Shown piece by piece: positions 26,366 to 35,743 of a stretch of 64,000 nucleotides of DNA. The stretch spans positions 4,092,001 through 4,156,000 of the forward strand of contig OZ252297.1 of assembly GCA_965250275.1 (NCBI GenBank), written 5' to 3'. The stretch comes from G965250275 sp965250275 (GTDB taxonomy: Bacteria; Pseudomonadota; Alphaproteobacteria; Rhodobacterales; Rhodobacteraceae). Position numbers and translations under genes: made by a program. Every line of letters begins with the position of its first letter. The stretch's first letter is position 1. Below the pieces are notes generated by a model. That model was not told the origin of the DNA. It was given only the letters and a program-made list of their open reading frames with translations, and did no database searches.

Positions 26366-28495
26366 CTAGCCGCTCGCCTCGATTCCAGACGCAATGATCC
26401 TCGACAAGGCTGATCGTACCGCCACCACGCCGTGATTATGTACCAGGTCATGGGCTGCGCCGGGTCGGGCAAACCTTTGTGTGAGCCATGGCGCAAAGTC
26501 GTTTATGGCATTTGATGCCACGACGGGGTCTGTTCCGCGCAATTGGGATTGCTGACTGCGAAAGTACTCCCACGCATCGATCTCTTTGCCATCCGGCAGG
26601 ATGCAAATCCCCTGCACACCGGCATCCGTGTCGCGCAGTTCATACCGCCCGCCACTCTTGATGCAGTAGACAGCCGCGGGATTTGCCAGACCGACATTCG
26701 GCGTCTCCGACACCGGCTGCACCCGTCCTTCCAGCACGGTGCCCCAAATGCCAATGTCGGCGATATCTTCAGGCGCTACGTCATAAGGGCTTTGATCCAG
26801 GATCGTGAAATTGGCGAGCTTTCCGGGCTCGATCGACCCCAACTCATCCTCCAGACGAATGGAGTACGCCGCGTCAATGGTGATGGCCCGCAACGCAGTA
26901 TCAAGGTCCACGCGTTGGTCTGGACCTGAAACCTCACCTTCGGCGGTCAAACGGTTCATCGCCGACCACGCAAGTTGCAAAGGTTTTGCAGGCGCCATGG
27001 GCATGTCGGAGTGAAACGAAATCGACATCCCTGCATCCACCACATCCTTCAGTGGCACCATGCGCTGCGCCCGTTCCGGTCCAATTCCGACCTCGGCATA
27101 GCGGCCCGCAAGAGCGGTGACATAGTAGGGGTTGGCACTGACAATCGCGCCCAAGCGGCTGGCACGTTCGATCTGATCTTTGGTCGCAAATCCGAAATGC
27201 ACGATGGTTGTGCGATGATCGAACCGTGGGGTCCGGCGCAGCGCGGTCTCCAGGTTGTCCAAAAGGACGTCCATGCCGCCGTCGCCATTGTTGTGGACAT
27301 GGATCTGGTATCCGGCATCCCAATAGCTTTGGAACGCGTAGGCAAAGACATCGGGGTTCATGATCCACTCCCCCTCGTGCCCGTCCGTGTAGCCGTCCCG
27401 CATCACCATCAGCTGGCTGAAAATCGCCCCATCCAGCAGGAGTTTGATCTGCTGCGGCAAGAACCGCGTCCGCCCTGAGCCCCAGTCCAGGGTATCCCGG
27501 GTTGTCGCAATCATGCCGTCCGCATCGTCGGGATGCAGGGCCACAAAGGATTTGCCGTCAGGAATGAAGTAATGATTGAAGGGAACCGAGTCCGCTGAAT
27601 ACACGGCGTTGATGGCGTCCTGCAGCGGTTTGGAGTAGAAACCGCCGGGTTCGCAGCACGTGGTGATGCCGCTCTGGTGATAGTAGTCGATCGTGTACTC
27701 TAGGCCCGCTTGCAGCCGTTCCGGGGTTGCCACAGCCGGAGAGATCTTTTCCAGAACCTTGATCGCGCCCTGCTCAAAGAAATGGCCTTTGGACAGATCC
27801 GCTTGGTCTTTCTGGGTGGGTGAGGCACTTTCAAACCAGTCCTCTGTCACGCCGAATTGTTCCATGACTTTTGAGTTCAGATAGAACTCATGGCAGGACC
27901 GATGCCAGACAATCACTGGAATGTCCGGTGCGATCTCATCCAGAAAGTCGCGGCTCATGTCGCCGTGAAAATAGTGATGATACCCCCAGGTCAAAAAGAC
28001 ATCATCGGGATCGCTATGTGCGGCCAGCGCCTCAGACAACCTTTCCCGGTAGCCCGCCTCATCACGGACCTGTTCAGAAAAGCCGGTCTGGGTATCCCAT
28101 GGCTCGATCGAAATCACTGCTGCCGGCATTGTCAGCCCTGAAAGGATGGGATGGACATGTTGCTCGACGAAGCCCGCCACGATCACCTTGTCGGCAAAGC
28201 GTTCGTCGACACGATAGGGTTGGTCGCCTGCCATCGCCTCAAGCTCAGACCGGGTTCCCACGGCAGCAATGCGATCCCCAACGACGGCGACTGCTTCGGC
28301 ACGCGGACGCTTGGTATCCATCGTTAGAATCTCGCGGGCAACATAGATCTTTGCCTCTGGCAAAGGCGCGGTGCCGCCAGTCACGTCCTGCAAGCTCGTC
28401 GCAGCAAATCCCGGTGCAAGGTTCGCGGCAAGCAGTGCGGAAGACCCTGCGCCCAGCAGTAGAAGTGATTTTCGTCTGGTTACCCGCAATGTCAT
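26366..28495 (-). CDS. Tat-exported amidohydrolase (YtcJ-like)
   Basis: 709 residues. The N-terminus carries a twin-arginine signal (TRRKSLLLLG, residues 6-15) with likely cleavage near residue 32. The rest is an amidohydrolase TIM barrel with the metal motif HVH at 113-115 and later histidine/aspartate sites around SFHSDMP. YtcJ-type proteins hydrolyse amide or imine bonds with a bound metal. It is therefore probably a periplasmic scavenging hydrolase; the substrate is unknown. A GGGAGG site supports the ATG at 28495. It lies downstream of the caspase-fusion gene but is separated by a hairpin. Confidence 0.9.
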   Translation of the reverse strand: MTLRVTRRKSLLLLGAGSSALLAANLAPGFAATSLQDVTGGTAPLPEAKIYVAREILTMDTKRPRAEAVAVVGDRIAAVGTRSELEAMAGDQPYRVDERFADKVIVAGFVEQHVHPILSGLTMPAAVISIEPWDTQTGFSEQVRDEAGYRERLSEALAAHSDPDDVFLTWGYHHYFHGDMSRDFLDEIAPDIPVIVWHRSCHEFYLNSKVMEQFGVTEDWFESASPTQKDQADLSKGHFFEQGAIKVLEKISPAVATPERLQAGLEYTIDYYHQSGITTCCEPGGFYSKPLQDAINAVYSADSVPFNHYFIPDGKSFVALHPDDADGMIATTRDTLDWGSGRTRFLPQQIKLLLDGAIFSQLMVMRDGYTDGHEGEWIMNPDVFAYAFQSYWDAGYQIHVHNNGDGGMDVLLDNLETALRRTPRFDHRTTIVHFGFATKDQIERASRLGAIVSANPYYVTALAGRYAEVGIGPERAQRMVPLKDVVDAGMSISFHSDMPMAPAKPLQLAWSAMNRLTAEGEVSGPDQRVDLDTALRAITIDAAYSIRLEDELGSIEPGKLANFTILDQSPYDVAPEDIADIGIWGTVLEGRVQPVSETPNVGLANPAAVYCIKSGGRYELRDTDAGVQGICILPDGKEIDAWEYFRSQQSQLRGTDPVVASNAINDFAPWLTQRFARPGAAHDLVHNHGVVAVRSALSRIIASGIEASG

Positions 28496-28624
28496 TGCTT
28501 TCGCCTCCCTGTCGCATTGGCGCGACCGCGAAGGATGCGGTCTGCGCCCATACCCACACTAAGACGACCTTCCCTTTTGAGAAAGCGTGCATTGCCTAAG
28601 TCAGGGTCCACCAGCAAGAATGGC

Positions 28625-28650
28625 GACATGGCGGCGTTCGCCGCCATGTC
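28625..28650 (-). terminator. Perfect 12-bp hairpin after the caspase-fusion gene
   Basis: Arms GACATGGCGGCG and CGCCGCCATGTC are fully complementary with a 2-base centre. The hairpin begins 8 bases beyond the stop of the minus-strand fusion gene. No clear run of T follows, so it may stabilise the transcript end or need Rho rather than act as a classic terminator. Confidence 0.55.
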
Positions 28651-28658
28651 ACAGCGCC

Positions 28659-31600
28659 CTAGCCGAGCGGGATATCGGCGATCAGCTTCTGACGGCTTTG
28701 CCCCAGCTTTTCGCGGATCTGATCCCGCACATCACCATAGCTGCCTGGGCTCAGGCTCATCCGTTGCGCGGCCATCCAGTAGTCGAAGTCCGAGCTGCCC
28801 CACTTGGCGAAGAGGATGTTCTTCTGTTTGTCTTCCCAAACATAGTGGAATGCGCCCAGCGCCATTGAGACCACTTCCCCGGACGCCTCGGCAGCGCCGA
28901 CCTGGAAATGCCCGCCTTTCGTGACCGTTGACGAAAGATCAAAGAGTTTGATCGTGCCGGAACTATCCCCAAGGGACTTCAGACCCTTAAGCGTGGATTC
29001 CAGAATGGCAAACTGGTTCTGCGTGGCGATCGCCGCCAGAATGTTGAGCACGGCTTCGCTGAAGCTTGCACTGCCCTTGAGCACGTTTTGCTGCATTTGC
29101 GGCCTTGCCTCGGCGCTCCATCCCAGCAGGGCAAGCACATCGAGATACCGTTCGAGCCAATCGCCCATCTGATCTGCCGGATCGTACATCGCATCCGCGG
29201 CGCGTTGCGCGAAGAGCGTCGACAAAAGCACATCTTCTTTCTGTTGCGGGGTCAGGTTTTCCACGAAACTGACAACACTGGACGCGTTCACCGCGGCACC
29301 CAGTTTCTGTTGTTCCAATGCTGCGGTATCCGACCCGTCCAGCTCGGGAGGCCCGGACCGGAAGGCAGAGGTCACACGTGGCATCCGGCTGCGCGTGGCA
29401 GGCAGGTCAATGGCATCGATCGCCGCGGCGCGATCGGAACGCGACATTACGGCTGGCGCGCCACCGCGAAAGCCCCATGTGGCGTTTGTCCCGCGGGTGT
29501 CTACGTGCACAAATGTGTTGTAAAGGCCGACACCACCCGCAAAGAACTGATCGCCGTCGCGCATTTGGCGCAGTACAGCCGCGTAGTCGGATGTGGACAG
29601 GCCCGGAACCTGAAAGTCCAGTGCATTGAACTTCATGTGCAGACTGCCCGGCTTGCCCCCCACAGCTGTGTTGTACGCAGATGAGCGGTAGGCGTTGGTG
29701 ATGCGGATCGGTTTGCCAATCCGGGCGCGCAGCTCGTCAATCACGCGGGCAGTGTTTGCAATGTTCGGCCACAACGAACGTGGCGGCGGGGTATTCTTGC
29801 CAAAGCCCTTGTGCCCCGGGGTGACATGGCCACCGCCAAGCACCAGAAACTCCGACGCCGAGAAGTGCCGCAAACCGAGCGTCGCGATAAACGCCTCAAA
29901 CGCAGCCTGATCGGCCCAGCGGCTGGCAACGCCTGCTGCGCCCCGATCGTCCGGGGGCAGGAAGTCGTCCTCTGGCCCTTCGTCCCCGGTCATCAGGTCA
30001 GCCATGCTCAGCGTCGGCGTTCCCGCACCACCAGACACCGGCACAGGGGCCGATGGTCCGGTCGGGGCAGCAGAAGCGTCATTTGCATCGCGCGGCCACA
30101 TGCTGAACGGTCGCTGCCGGACAAACGCAGGGTCCGACGCACCCAGCGTCTTGATCTGGGGCGTTTGCGCGGGATTGTCGATGGCGTCGCTGACCGCACG
30201 ATGAAAGGCGTTGTAGTCGCCGCTGAAACGGCCCTTGTCCCAAGTCCGCAAGACGGCGCCCGTAAACGCGCCAAACTGCGTGCCATCATTGGCCAGTTGT
30301 TTCTGGTGGCATGCGGAAATGCTGATCACGGACGCACGTATGGGCGTGGTCAGAGGGTTGAGGATGAGGTGTTCCTTCATGGCAGAGAGCGAGTCCGCGT
30401 AGTCACGATAGGCCGCTTCGTTGCGCGCAAATGTCATGGCCGCGATGTCTGGCGGCATTTGCCGGGTCTTGACCACACCCGCATCCGTCCCGTGGCCCGC
30501 CATCAGGCTGAACGGGCTGACTTTCAACATGTCGCCGGAATGACATGTGTCCGGCATGAAGAGAATCCGAACACCAGGCGCGAATTTGCTCCACAAGTCA
30601 TAAATCTCGTCGTCGGCCATCTGAAAGTCATAGAGCAGCAGAGTCTCGTCTTTGGGCTGCGCCGGGTCGTCGTCGGTCTCGTCGCGGTTCAGGTCGAACA
30701 CTTGCCCGCCATGCGCCGAAACGGACCAGAAGAAGTAGTCACCCTCCTTCAACTCTGCAGCAGCTTGCGTCACGCGTTCGATTACCGCCTCACGTGTGGC
30801 GGACTGACTCAAGAGCACCTCGGCTTCGTATTTTTCACCTGCGGCCAATTCAGCCATGGCACGGGCATCGTTTTCACAGGCGTTCAGACGCCCGTCCCAG
30901 CCAGCATAGTGTTCCGGGTCCACCACATTCAGACCCAAATGCAACGAGCGGGCATGAATGGCCTGGCCAACAACCGGAGGCGCTGCCACGGGTGTCACCG
31001 CCGCACCGGGGCCAAACGGACCATCCACCGGTGCCATGGCCATCCCGCGGGTCCCACCCTGAAGATTGGCCAACCTGTCGATTTCCTGCTCAAACAGAGC
31101 GGCCACCGCGGCATACCCGTCGTCCGTGGGATGCAATTCGTCATACCAGCGCCCGCCACCCACGACCCGCCGGCAATCGATGTAGGTGACATGCGGCATC
31201 TGGCGCACAAGTCGGCGGAGACCCCGGTTGAACCGGTCCATCATTTCGCCCGCAATGTCCTTTTGAAGGATGCGGGAGTTGATGTTGCGGGTTTCCATAG
31301 GCTTGCCCAGCCACTTGCCGGAATTCGGTAACGGGTAGTCATAGCCGTGACACAGGATGTGCACCTGTGGGAACGCCCCCCGGACCTGGCGGAACATGCG
31401 TTCGTATTGAGCAAAGGCATTGTCCAATAGCGTCTGGAACTCCGGTTTCAGGTAATCGCCGGGTAGCAGCGCGGGATCATACTCTTCGAGGTAGTCGGCA
31501 AGACCCCCGTTGGCGACCAGATCGTTCCCCCCACCGGACAACAACAAGATCGACGCCCCTGTCTCGCGCAGGGCCTTCATGTATTCGGCCTTGTTGGCCA

Positions 31601-31994
31601 TGTTTTCCAACAGATCGCCCGCCGCGCCCAATGACTTGATCGCGTAACGTTCACCCAGTTTGTCGATCGTGTCCCAGAGCCGCAGCGGATACTGAAACCA
31701 GCTGTCCCCTTCCGACACGATCACCGGGCCCACGTAGCCACTGCTCATCTTCTCATTGAAACGGCGGGCCCGTTTCATCCGTTCCCAGAAGTTGGCCAGG
31801 TTCAGAGCGGCGGCCGAGCGCTGATCCCCCTCCGGCCCTGGCGGGATTTCGACGGTGTCCGGGTTCAATTCAAACCGAGGCGCAAACGGTCCCGAATGGG
31901 TCTCGTCGATTTGAAAATACGGGGCCAGCGCCGCCTCGTCGGTGCCGGGATCGGCCAGCAACGCATTCAGTTCGTCAAGTGTGATCTTGGACAT
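28659..31994 (-). CDS. SGNH hydrolase - caspase-like protease - M15 peptidase fusion
   Basis: 1111 residues with no signal peptide and four parts. (1) SGNH/GDSL esterase, about 88-310: Ser98 in EGDSW, Asn157 in GGGND, Asp285 and His288 in DELHP. (2) Caspase/metacaspase-like fold, about 345-625: His428 in SAHGG and Cys484 in PDTCHSG. (3) Zinc D-Ala-D-Ala carboxypeptidase-like M15 domain, about 700-845: His786, Asp793, His830. (4) An unrecognised helical region, about 900-1111. All catalytic residues look intact. GGGAGG precedes the ATG. It is 27 bases downstream of the papain-like gene, so the two are probably co-expressed. The function is unknown; a conflict or effector role is inferred. Confidence 0.85.
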   Translation of the reverse strand: MSKITLDELNALLADPGTDEAALAPYFQIDETHSGPFAPRFELNPDTVEIPPGPEGDQRSAAALNLANFWERMKRARRFNEKMSSGYVGPVIVSEGDSWFQYPLRLWDTIDKLGERYAIKSLGAAGDLLENMANKAEYMKALRETGASILLLSGGGNDLVANGGLADYLEEYDPALLPGDYLKPEFQTLLDNAFAQYERMFRQVRGAFPQVHILCHGYDYPLPNSGKWLGKPMETRNINSRILQKDIAGEMMDRFNRGLRRLVRQMPHVTYIDCRRVVGGGRWYDELHPTDDGYAAVAALFEQEIDRLANLQGGTRGMAMAPVDGPFGPGAAVTPVAAPPVVGQAIHARSLHLGLNVVDPEHYAGWDGRLNACENDARAMAELAAGEKYEAEVLLSQSATREAVIERVTQAAAELKEGDYFFWSVSAHGGQVFDLNRDETDDDPAQPKDETLLLYDFQMADDEIYDLWSKFAPGVRILFMPDTCHSGDMLKVSPFSLMAGHGTDAGVVKTRQMPPDIAAMTFARNEAAYRDYADSLSAMKEHLILNPLTTPIRASVISISACHQKQLANDGTQFGAFTGAVLRTWDKGRFSGDYNAFHRAVSDAIDNPAQTPQIKTLGASDPAFVRQRPFSMWPRDANDASAAPTGPSAPVPVSGGAGTPTLSMADLMTGDEGPEDDFLPPDDRGAAGVASRWADQAAFEAFIATLGLRHFSASEFLVLGGGHVTPGHKGFGKNTPPPRSLWPNIANTARVIDELRARIGKPIRITNAYRSSAYNTAVGGKPGSLHMKFNALDFQVPGLSTSDYAAVLRQMRDGDQFFAGGVGLYNTFVHVDTRGTNATWGFRGGAPAVMSRSDRAAAIDAIDLPATRSRMPRVTSAFRSGPPELDGSDTAALEQQKLGAAVNASSVVSFVENLTPQQKEDVLLSTLFAQRAADAMYDPADQMGDWLERYLDVLALLGWSAEARPQMQQNVLKGSASFSEAVLNILAAIATQNQFAILESTLKGLKSLGDSSGTIKLFDLSSTVTKGGHFQVGAAEASGEVVSMALGAFHYVWEDKQKNILFAKWGSSDFDYWMAAQRMSLSPGSYGDVRDQIREKLGQSRQKLIADIPLG

Positions 31995-32021
31995 GTTTTC
32001 CTCCCGGGAAGTTGTCCGCTT

Positions 32022-34316
32022 TCAGGGTGGGTCCCCCTTCTGCGGCTGTGTGTCATGACGGCGCGAGTGGTGGAGCAGGGTCGCCATGATTTCGGCTTCC
32101 AGATCCGGGTTCCGCGCAAGATCCTTCTGCGGAACCGGGTGGTCGGCGAGCTTGGAGTGATTCGGGACATGCAGGATCGAAAATGCGGCCGTGAGTGCGG
32201 GATTCAGGTATGCGTTTTCAGGGTCGGCGTCGGTGCGATCTGTTTCGCGATCCACCCCGAGCACCTGCCGTGCGACCGCGTCCGGCGCATTCGACATACC
32301 AAGCATTACACGCGGATCATTGCGCGGTTTCAGATCGCGCCGGTCTTCGAAGGCGTTGGCCACGAGGTGCAGGATCGATTTGCCGTAGTGCCCCATCCGC
32401 ACACGACGTTCCAATGACGCTTCAGGCAAATAGATGCGCGCCGGGGCCGGCGCGGCGCCGATTTCTTTCCAAAGTGCTGCCCGCGCGGCCGGACGCCGCA
32501 CCCGCGCCTTGCCGTGCAGCGCGACGGTCATGGCTTCGGACGAGGGCGAGCGCGCATTCAATAGCTGCAAGAACTCCAGCAACCCGTCGCCGGCGCGTGG
32601 CACATCAATTGCCGGCATGGACAAAGCGACGGACGTGATCTGGGCCGCTTTCCGCGCCAGCCGCTGGTGGGTCCGGTCGGCTTTGGGCAGCGCCTCGGAG
32701 CTGCGCGACCGGGTGCCTTGATCCTGTTCAAGCCACTCTGTCAGCACCAGAGCCCCCGCCCCTTCGGCAACGATGTGAAGACTGGTCCCACACGTCTCGG
32801 CCTGTTCCGTCAACCGGTCCAGCAACGTGCAAACGTAACCAGACTGCTCTGGCATCGCGTAGCGACGCGGATGTTCGGCAATCCCGGCCACCGCGCGCTG
32901 TGCAGCGTGCTCAATATCCCGCCAGAACGCGCGCCCGATGCCGCGGGCGCTGTCTTCGATCAATTGGTCTAAATGCTCGGCCTCTTCCCCGGCCTGTTCG
33001 ACCGCTTCGTCGATGATGCTGTCCAGAACATCCATCGACTGGTCGACAAAGTCATTGCACCAGAACACGTTGATCAGGAAAAAACCGTTTTCCTGAAACC
33101 ACTTCTTGCGCCTTACACCACCCGAAAAAGCCTCCTTCATGCCTTCGAGCGATCCCGAGATCCACAGGACCACGCCGCGATAGTTCTTACGCTCCGGATC
33201 TTCGGGTGAGAGGCGCGTATCGAGGTGAGACAAGGTCTTCTCAATCACGTCCTCACTCGACGGGTAGGCCCCGAGTTCGACGTGATGACCGTCATCGAGA
33301 TGCAGGTAGTGGCCCAGAAGCTCCTGACAGGGAATGGAACCTGATCGCGTACTGCCATAGATCCGGCTGGTCCCGTGTTCGCCGATGGTCAGATCAAATG
33401 CATCCGGCGCCGAAACACCCAACCGCAGCACCCAGCCGTCGACGATGTTCTCGGCCCAATCGTCATAGGTCCACAAGGCAACACCGGGCATTCCGCGGTA
33501 CCCGCCCCATGCGCCTCCCCAGGAGTTGAGAACCAGAAATCCGCTGCGGTCATAGCCTACAATCACCGCCGCATGGGTGGCCCCGAATGGGCCGTGCGCC
33601 TCGCCATATGGGATCACGCCAGTGTCGGACAACCGGCCCCAGCCATAGGTGACATTGGCGGACATCAGGATGGTGCCCGCCTCGTTTAGCGCTGCGTGAT
33701 AATGGTTCAGGATCGGTCGCAGGCGGTAGTAAGCCCCAAGCCCCGTCTCGCGTGCGGCCTGCGCCTGTCGCACGGTCGGGAAGGTCAATTCGTCCTCATC
33801 GGGAACAGGCTTGTAACATTGGCTCTGCCATCGGTCGTCCAACGGGGTTCCCGGCGCAAAACAGCTTGGATCAGCCACATCCAGACAAACGCCGTGGTGG
33901 TAGAATCCTTTGATCGCTGAGCGCAGGCTTCGCACGCCGTCGGTGGTGTTGGCTGTCATCGGAACAGGGCTCGACGACCCCGCCTGATACTGATCGTGGA
34001 ACCGCGCCATGTGATACAGCATATCCGCGCTGACCTGGTGCTCGGGTGTGAGACGGTAGGGCAACTGCGCACTGCGCTGGATGTCGATCAGGTTGGCGAG
34101 CGCGTACCCCGCGCATCGTCCGCTTTCACCCTGATTGCGCAATCCAAAGACCGGTTCACCACCCTGGCCTGGATCAAAGCTTGGCAGCGATGGCAACCAT
34201 TCTGACCGCAAGGTGCCAAGCGAAGGTGCGTAGTAGAGATCGCGCTTGTCGACCCAGTCGCGCCTGATGCCTTTCAGGAACTTGTTGGACAGATTGGTGT
34301 CCGTACGGTCAGACAC
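32022..34316 (-). CDS. Papain-like (C1) cysteine protease with degenerate alpha/beta-hydrolase domain
   Basis: About 764-774 residues. Numbered from the TTG at 34346, the C1 protease spans about 60-310, with oxyanion Gln72, nucleophile Cys78 (NQGESGRCAG), His258 (ATHAAVIVGYD) and Asn274 (LNSWGGAWG). All four expected residues are present. The C-terminal part (about 385-700) looks like an alpha/beta hydrolase, but the nucleophile elbow reads VAEGAGA where a serine is expected. The GTG at 34316 is chosen because GGAGA lies 8 bases upstream; the frame opens at 34346. No signal peptide was seen. It lies upstream of, and in line with, the caspase fusion. Confidence 0.82.
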   Translation of the reverse strand: MSDRTDTNLSNKFLKGIRRDWVDKRDLYYAPSLGTLRSEWLPSLPSFDPGQGGEPVFGLRNQGESGRCAGYALANLIDIQRSAQLPYRLTPEHQVSADMLYHMARFHDQYQAGSSSPVPMTANTTDGVRSLRSAIKGFYHHGVCLDVADPSCFAPGTPLDDRWQSQCYKPVPDEDELTFPTVRQAQAARETGLGAYYRLRPILNHYHAALNEAGTILMSANVTYGWGRLSDTGVIPYGEAHGPFGATHAAVIVGYDRSGFLVLNSWGGAWGGYRGMPGVALWTYDDWAENIVDGWVLRLGVSAPDAFDLTIGEHGTSRIYGSTRSGSIPCQELLGHYLHLDDGHHVELGAYPSSEDVIEKTLSHLDTRLSPEDPERKNYRGVVLWISGSLEGMKEAFSGGVRRKKWFQENGFFLINVFWCNDFVDQSMDVLDSIIDEAVEQAGEEAEHLDQLIEDSARGIGRAFWRDIEHAAQRAVAGIAEHPRRYAMPEQSGYVCTLLDRLTEQAETCGTSLHIVAEGAGALVLTEWLEQDQGTRSRSSEALPKADRTHQRLARKAAQITSVALSMPAIDVPRAGDGLLEFLQLLNARSPSSEAMTVALHGKARVRRPAARAALWKEIGAAPAPARIYLPEASLERRVRMGHYGKSILHLVANAFEDRRDLKPRNDPRVMLGMSNAPDAVARQVLGVDRETDRTDADPENAYLNPALTAAFSILHVPNHSKLADHPVPQKDLARNPDLEAEIMATLLHHSRRHDTQPQKGDPP

Positions 34317-34485
34317 GAGGCCGGTCTCCGGAAATTCACTAATCAAAAATGCGTTTTCGCAGCCCGAAATGATGTGGGCTTACGTAACGTTAACAATTCG
34401 ATCAGCGATTCTCAATCAAAACGGGTATTGCCCGTTCGCACATGCCCCTATGCCGCGAAATCTTGTCATCTCAATTGTTTGCAAC

Positions 34486-34503
34486 GAGTTGACATGACAA
34501 CTC
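34486..34503. promoter_or_regulatory. Inverted repeat upstream of pobA, candidate MarR operator
   Basis: GAGTTGACATGACAACTC has 6-base perfect outer arms and pairs at 8 of 9 positions overall. It lies 51 bases before the pobA start, in the gap shared with the divergent papain-like gene. The size and symmetry suit the MarR regulator encoded at the end of the pobA operon; this link is inference. Confidence 0.55.
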
Positions 34504-34553
34504 ATTGCCACGAGGCTTGGAACCCATCGGCCACGGCATGTCTGGGAGGCACC

Positions 34554-35723
34554 ATGCGGACGCAGATTGCAATCATCGGCGGTGGACCATCGGGACTGCT
34601 GCTCGGTCAGTTGCTGCATCGGGCCGGCATCGAAACCGTTGTACTGGAGCGGCATACCAAGGCCCATGTCCTCAGCCGGATCCGCGCTGGCGTATTGGAA
34701 CAAGGTTTGGTCGACCAGATGCACGAAGCGGGTGTGGGTGCTCGCGTCGATGCCGAAGGATTGCAGCACCGTGGCACAGTGCTGTCATGGGAGAATGAGC
34801 GATTAAGAATCGATTTCACGCGGTTCACACATCATCCGGTCATCGTTTACGGCCAAACCGAACTGACCCACGACCTCTACGACGCGCGCGAAGCAGCCGG
34901 CGCGGAGACACTGTTTGAGGTGGATGATGTTGTCTTGCACGATCTGGATCGGGACGCCCCTTACGTCACCTTTACGCATGATGGTAAGACGAAACGCCTC
35001 GACTGCGATTTTGTCGCCGGGTGCGATGGGTTTCACGGCATCAGTCGGCAGTCGATCCCCGAATCCGTCCGGACTGAGTATGAGAAAGTCTACCCGTTCG
35101 GATGGTTGGGAATTCTGTCCGAGACACCGCCGGTTCATCACGAACTGATCTATTCAAACTCTGAACGTGGCTTTGCCTTGTGCTCGCAGCGGCATGCGCA
35201 TCTGAGCCGCTACTACATCCAGTGCGACCTGATCGATGACCCGGCCAAGTGGAGCGATCAGGCGTTCTGGGACGAGCTAAGGCGCAGGATACCAGACGAA
35301 GATGCCGAACGCCTGATCACCGGACCCAGCATCGAAAAGTCGATTGCGCCCTTGCGCTCGTTCGTCTCGGAGCCGATGCGCTGGGGCCGGTTGTTTCTGT
35401 GTGGCGATGCAGCCCATATCGTGCCACCGACCGGGGCGAAGGGACTGAACTCTGCCGCGTCCGATGTGCACTACCTGTTTGATGGGCTGAAGCGCCACTA
35501 CGCCGATCAGGATGACTCGGCGCTGGAATCGTACTCGGACCGGGCGCTGGCGCGCATCTGGAAGGTCGTCCGCTTCAGCTGGTGGATGACATCGATCCTG
35601 CACCAGTTTCCGGGCCAGACCCCGTTTGACCTGAAGATGCAGCGCGCTGAACTGGCCTTTCTGCGAGAAGACGACGCAGCACAGGAAGTCATGGCGCGCA
35701 ACTACGTGGGACTACCCTACTGA
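34554..35723 (+). CDS. pobA: 4-hydroxybenzoate 3-monooxygenase
   Basis: 389 residues, the normal PobA length. This flavoprotein hydroxylates 4-hydroxybenzoate to protocatechuate with NAD(P)H and O2. Seen are the FAD motif IIGGGPSG (8-14), RIRAGVLEQ (42-50), a central AGCDGFHG and the C-terminal GDAAHIVPPTGAKG flavin-binding segment. GGGAGG just upstream sets the ATG at 34554, although the frame is open from 34374. It is followed after 20 bases by a P450 and then a MarR gene, suggesting a two-step route from an alkoxybenzoate to protocatechuate. Ring-cleavage genes are not in the window. Confidence 0.93.
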   Translation: MRTQIAIIGGGPSGLLLGQLLHRAGIETVVLERHTKAHVLSRIRAGVLEQGLVDQMHEAGVGARVDAEGLQHRGTVLSWENERLRIDFTRFTHHPVIVYGQTELTHDLYDAREAAGAETLFEVDDVVLHDLDRDAPYVTFTHDGKTKRLDCDFVAGCDGFHGISRQSIPESVRTEYEKVYPFGWLGILSETPPVHHELIYSNSERGFALCSQRHAHLSRYYIQCDLIDDPAKWSDQAFWDELRRRIPDEDAERLITGPSIEKSIAPLRSFVSEPMRWGRLFLCGDAAHIVPPTGAKGLNSAASDVHYLFDGLKRHYADQDDSALESYSDRALARIWKVVRFSWWMTSILHQFPGQTPFDLKMQRAELAFLREDDAAQEVMARNYVGLPY

Positions 35724-35743
35724 CGTCAAACCCGGAGGTTTCC

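Noticed and set aside
29811..31331. Long plus-strand frame (506 codons) opposite the caspase-fusion gene
   Set aside because: Its product is Arg/His/Gly-rich with no family signature, while the minus strand carries intact catalytic motifs throughout; it is a shadow of high-GC codon use.
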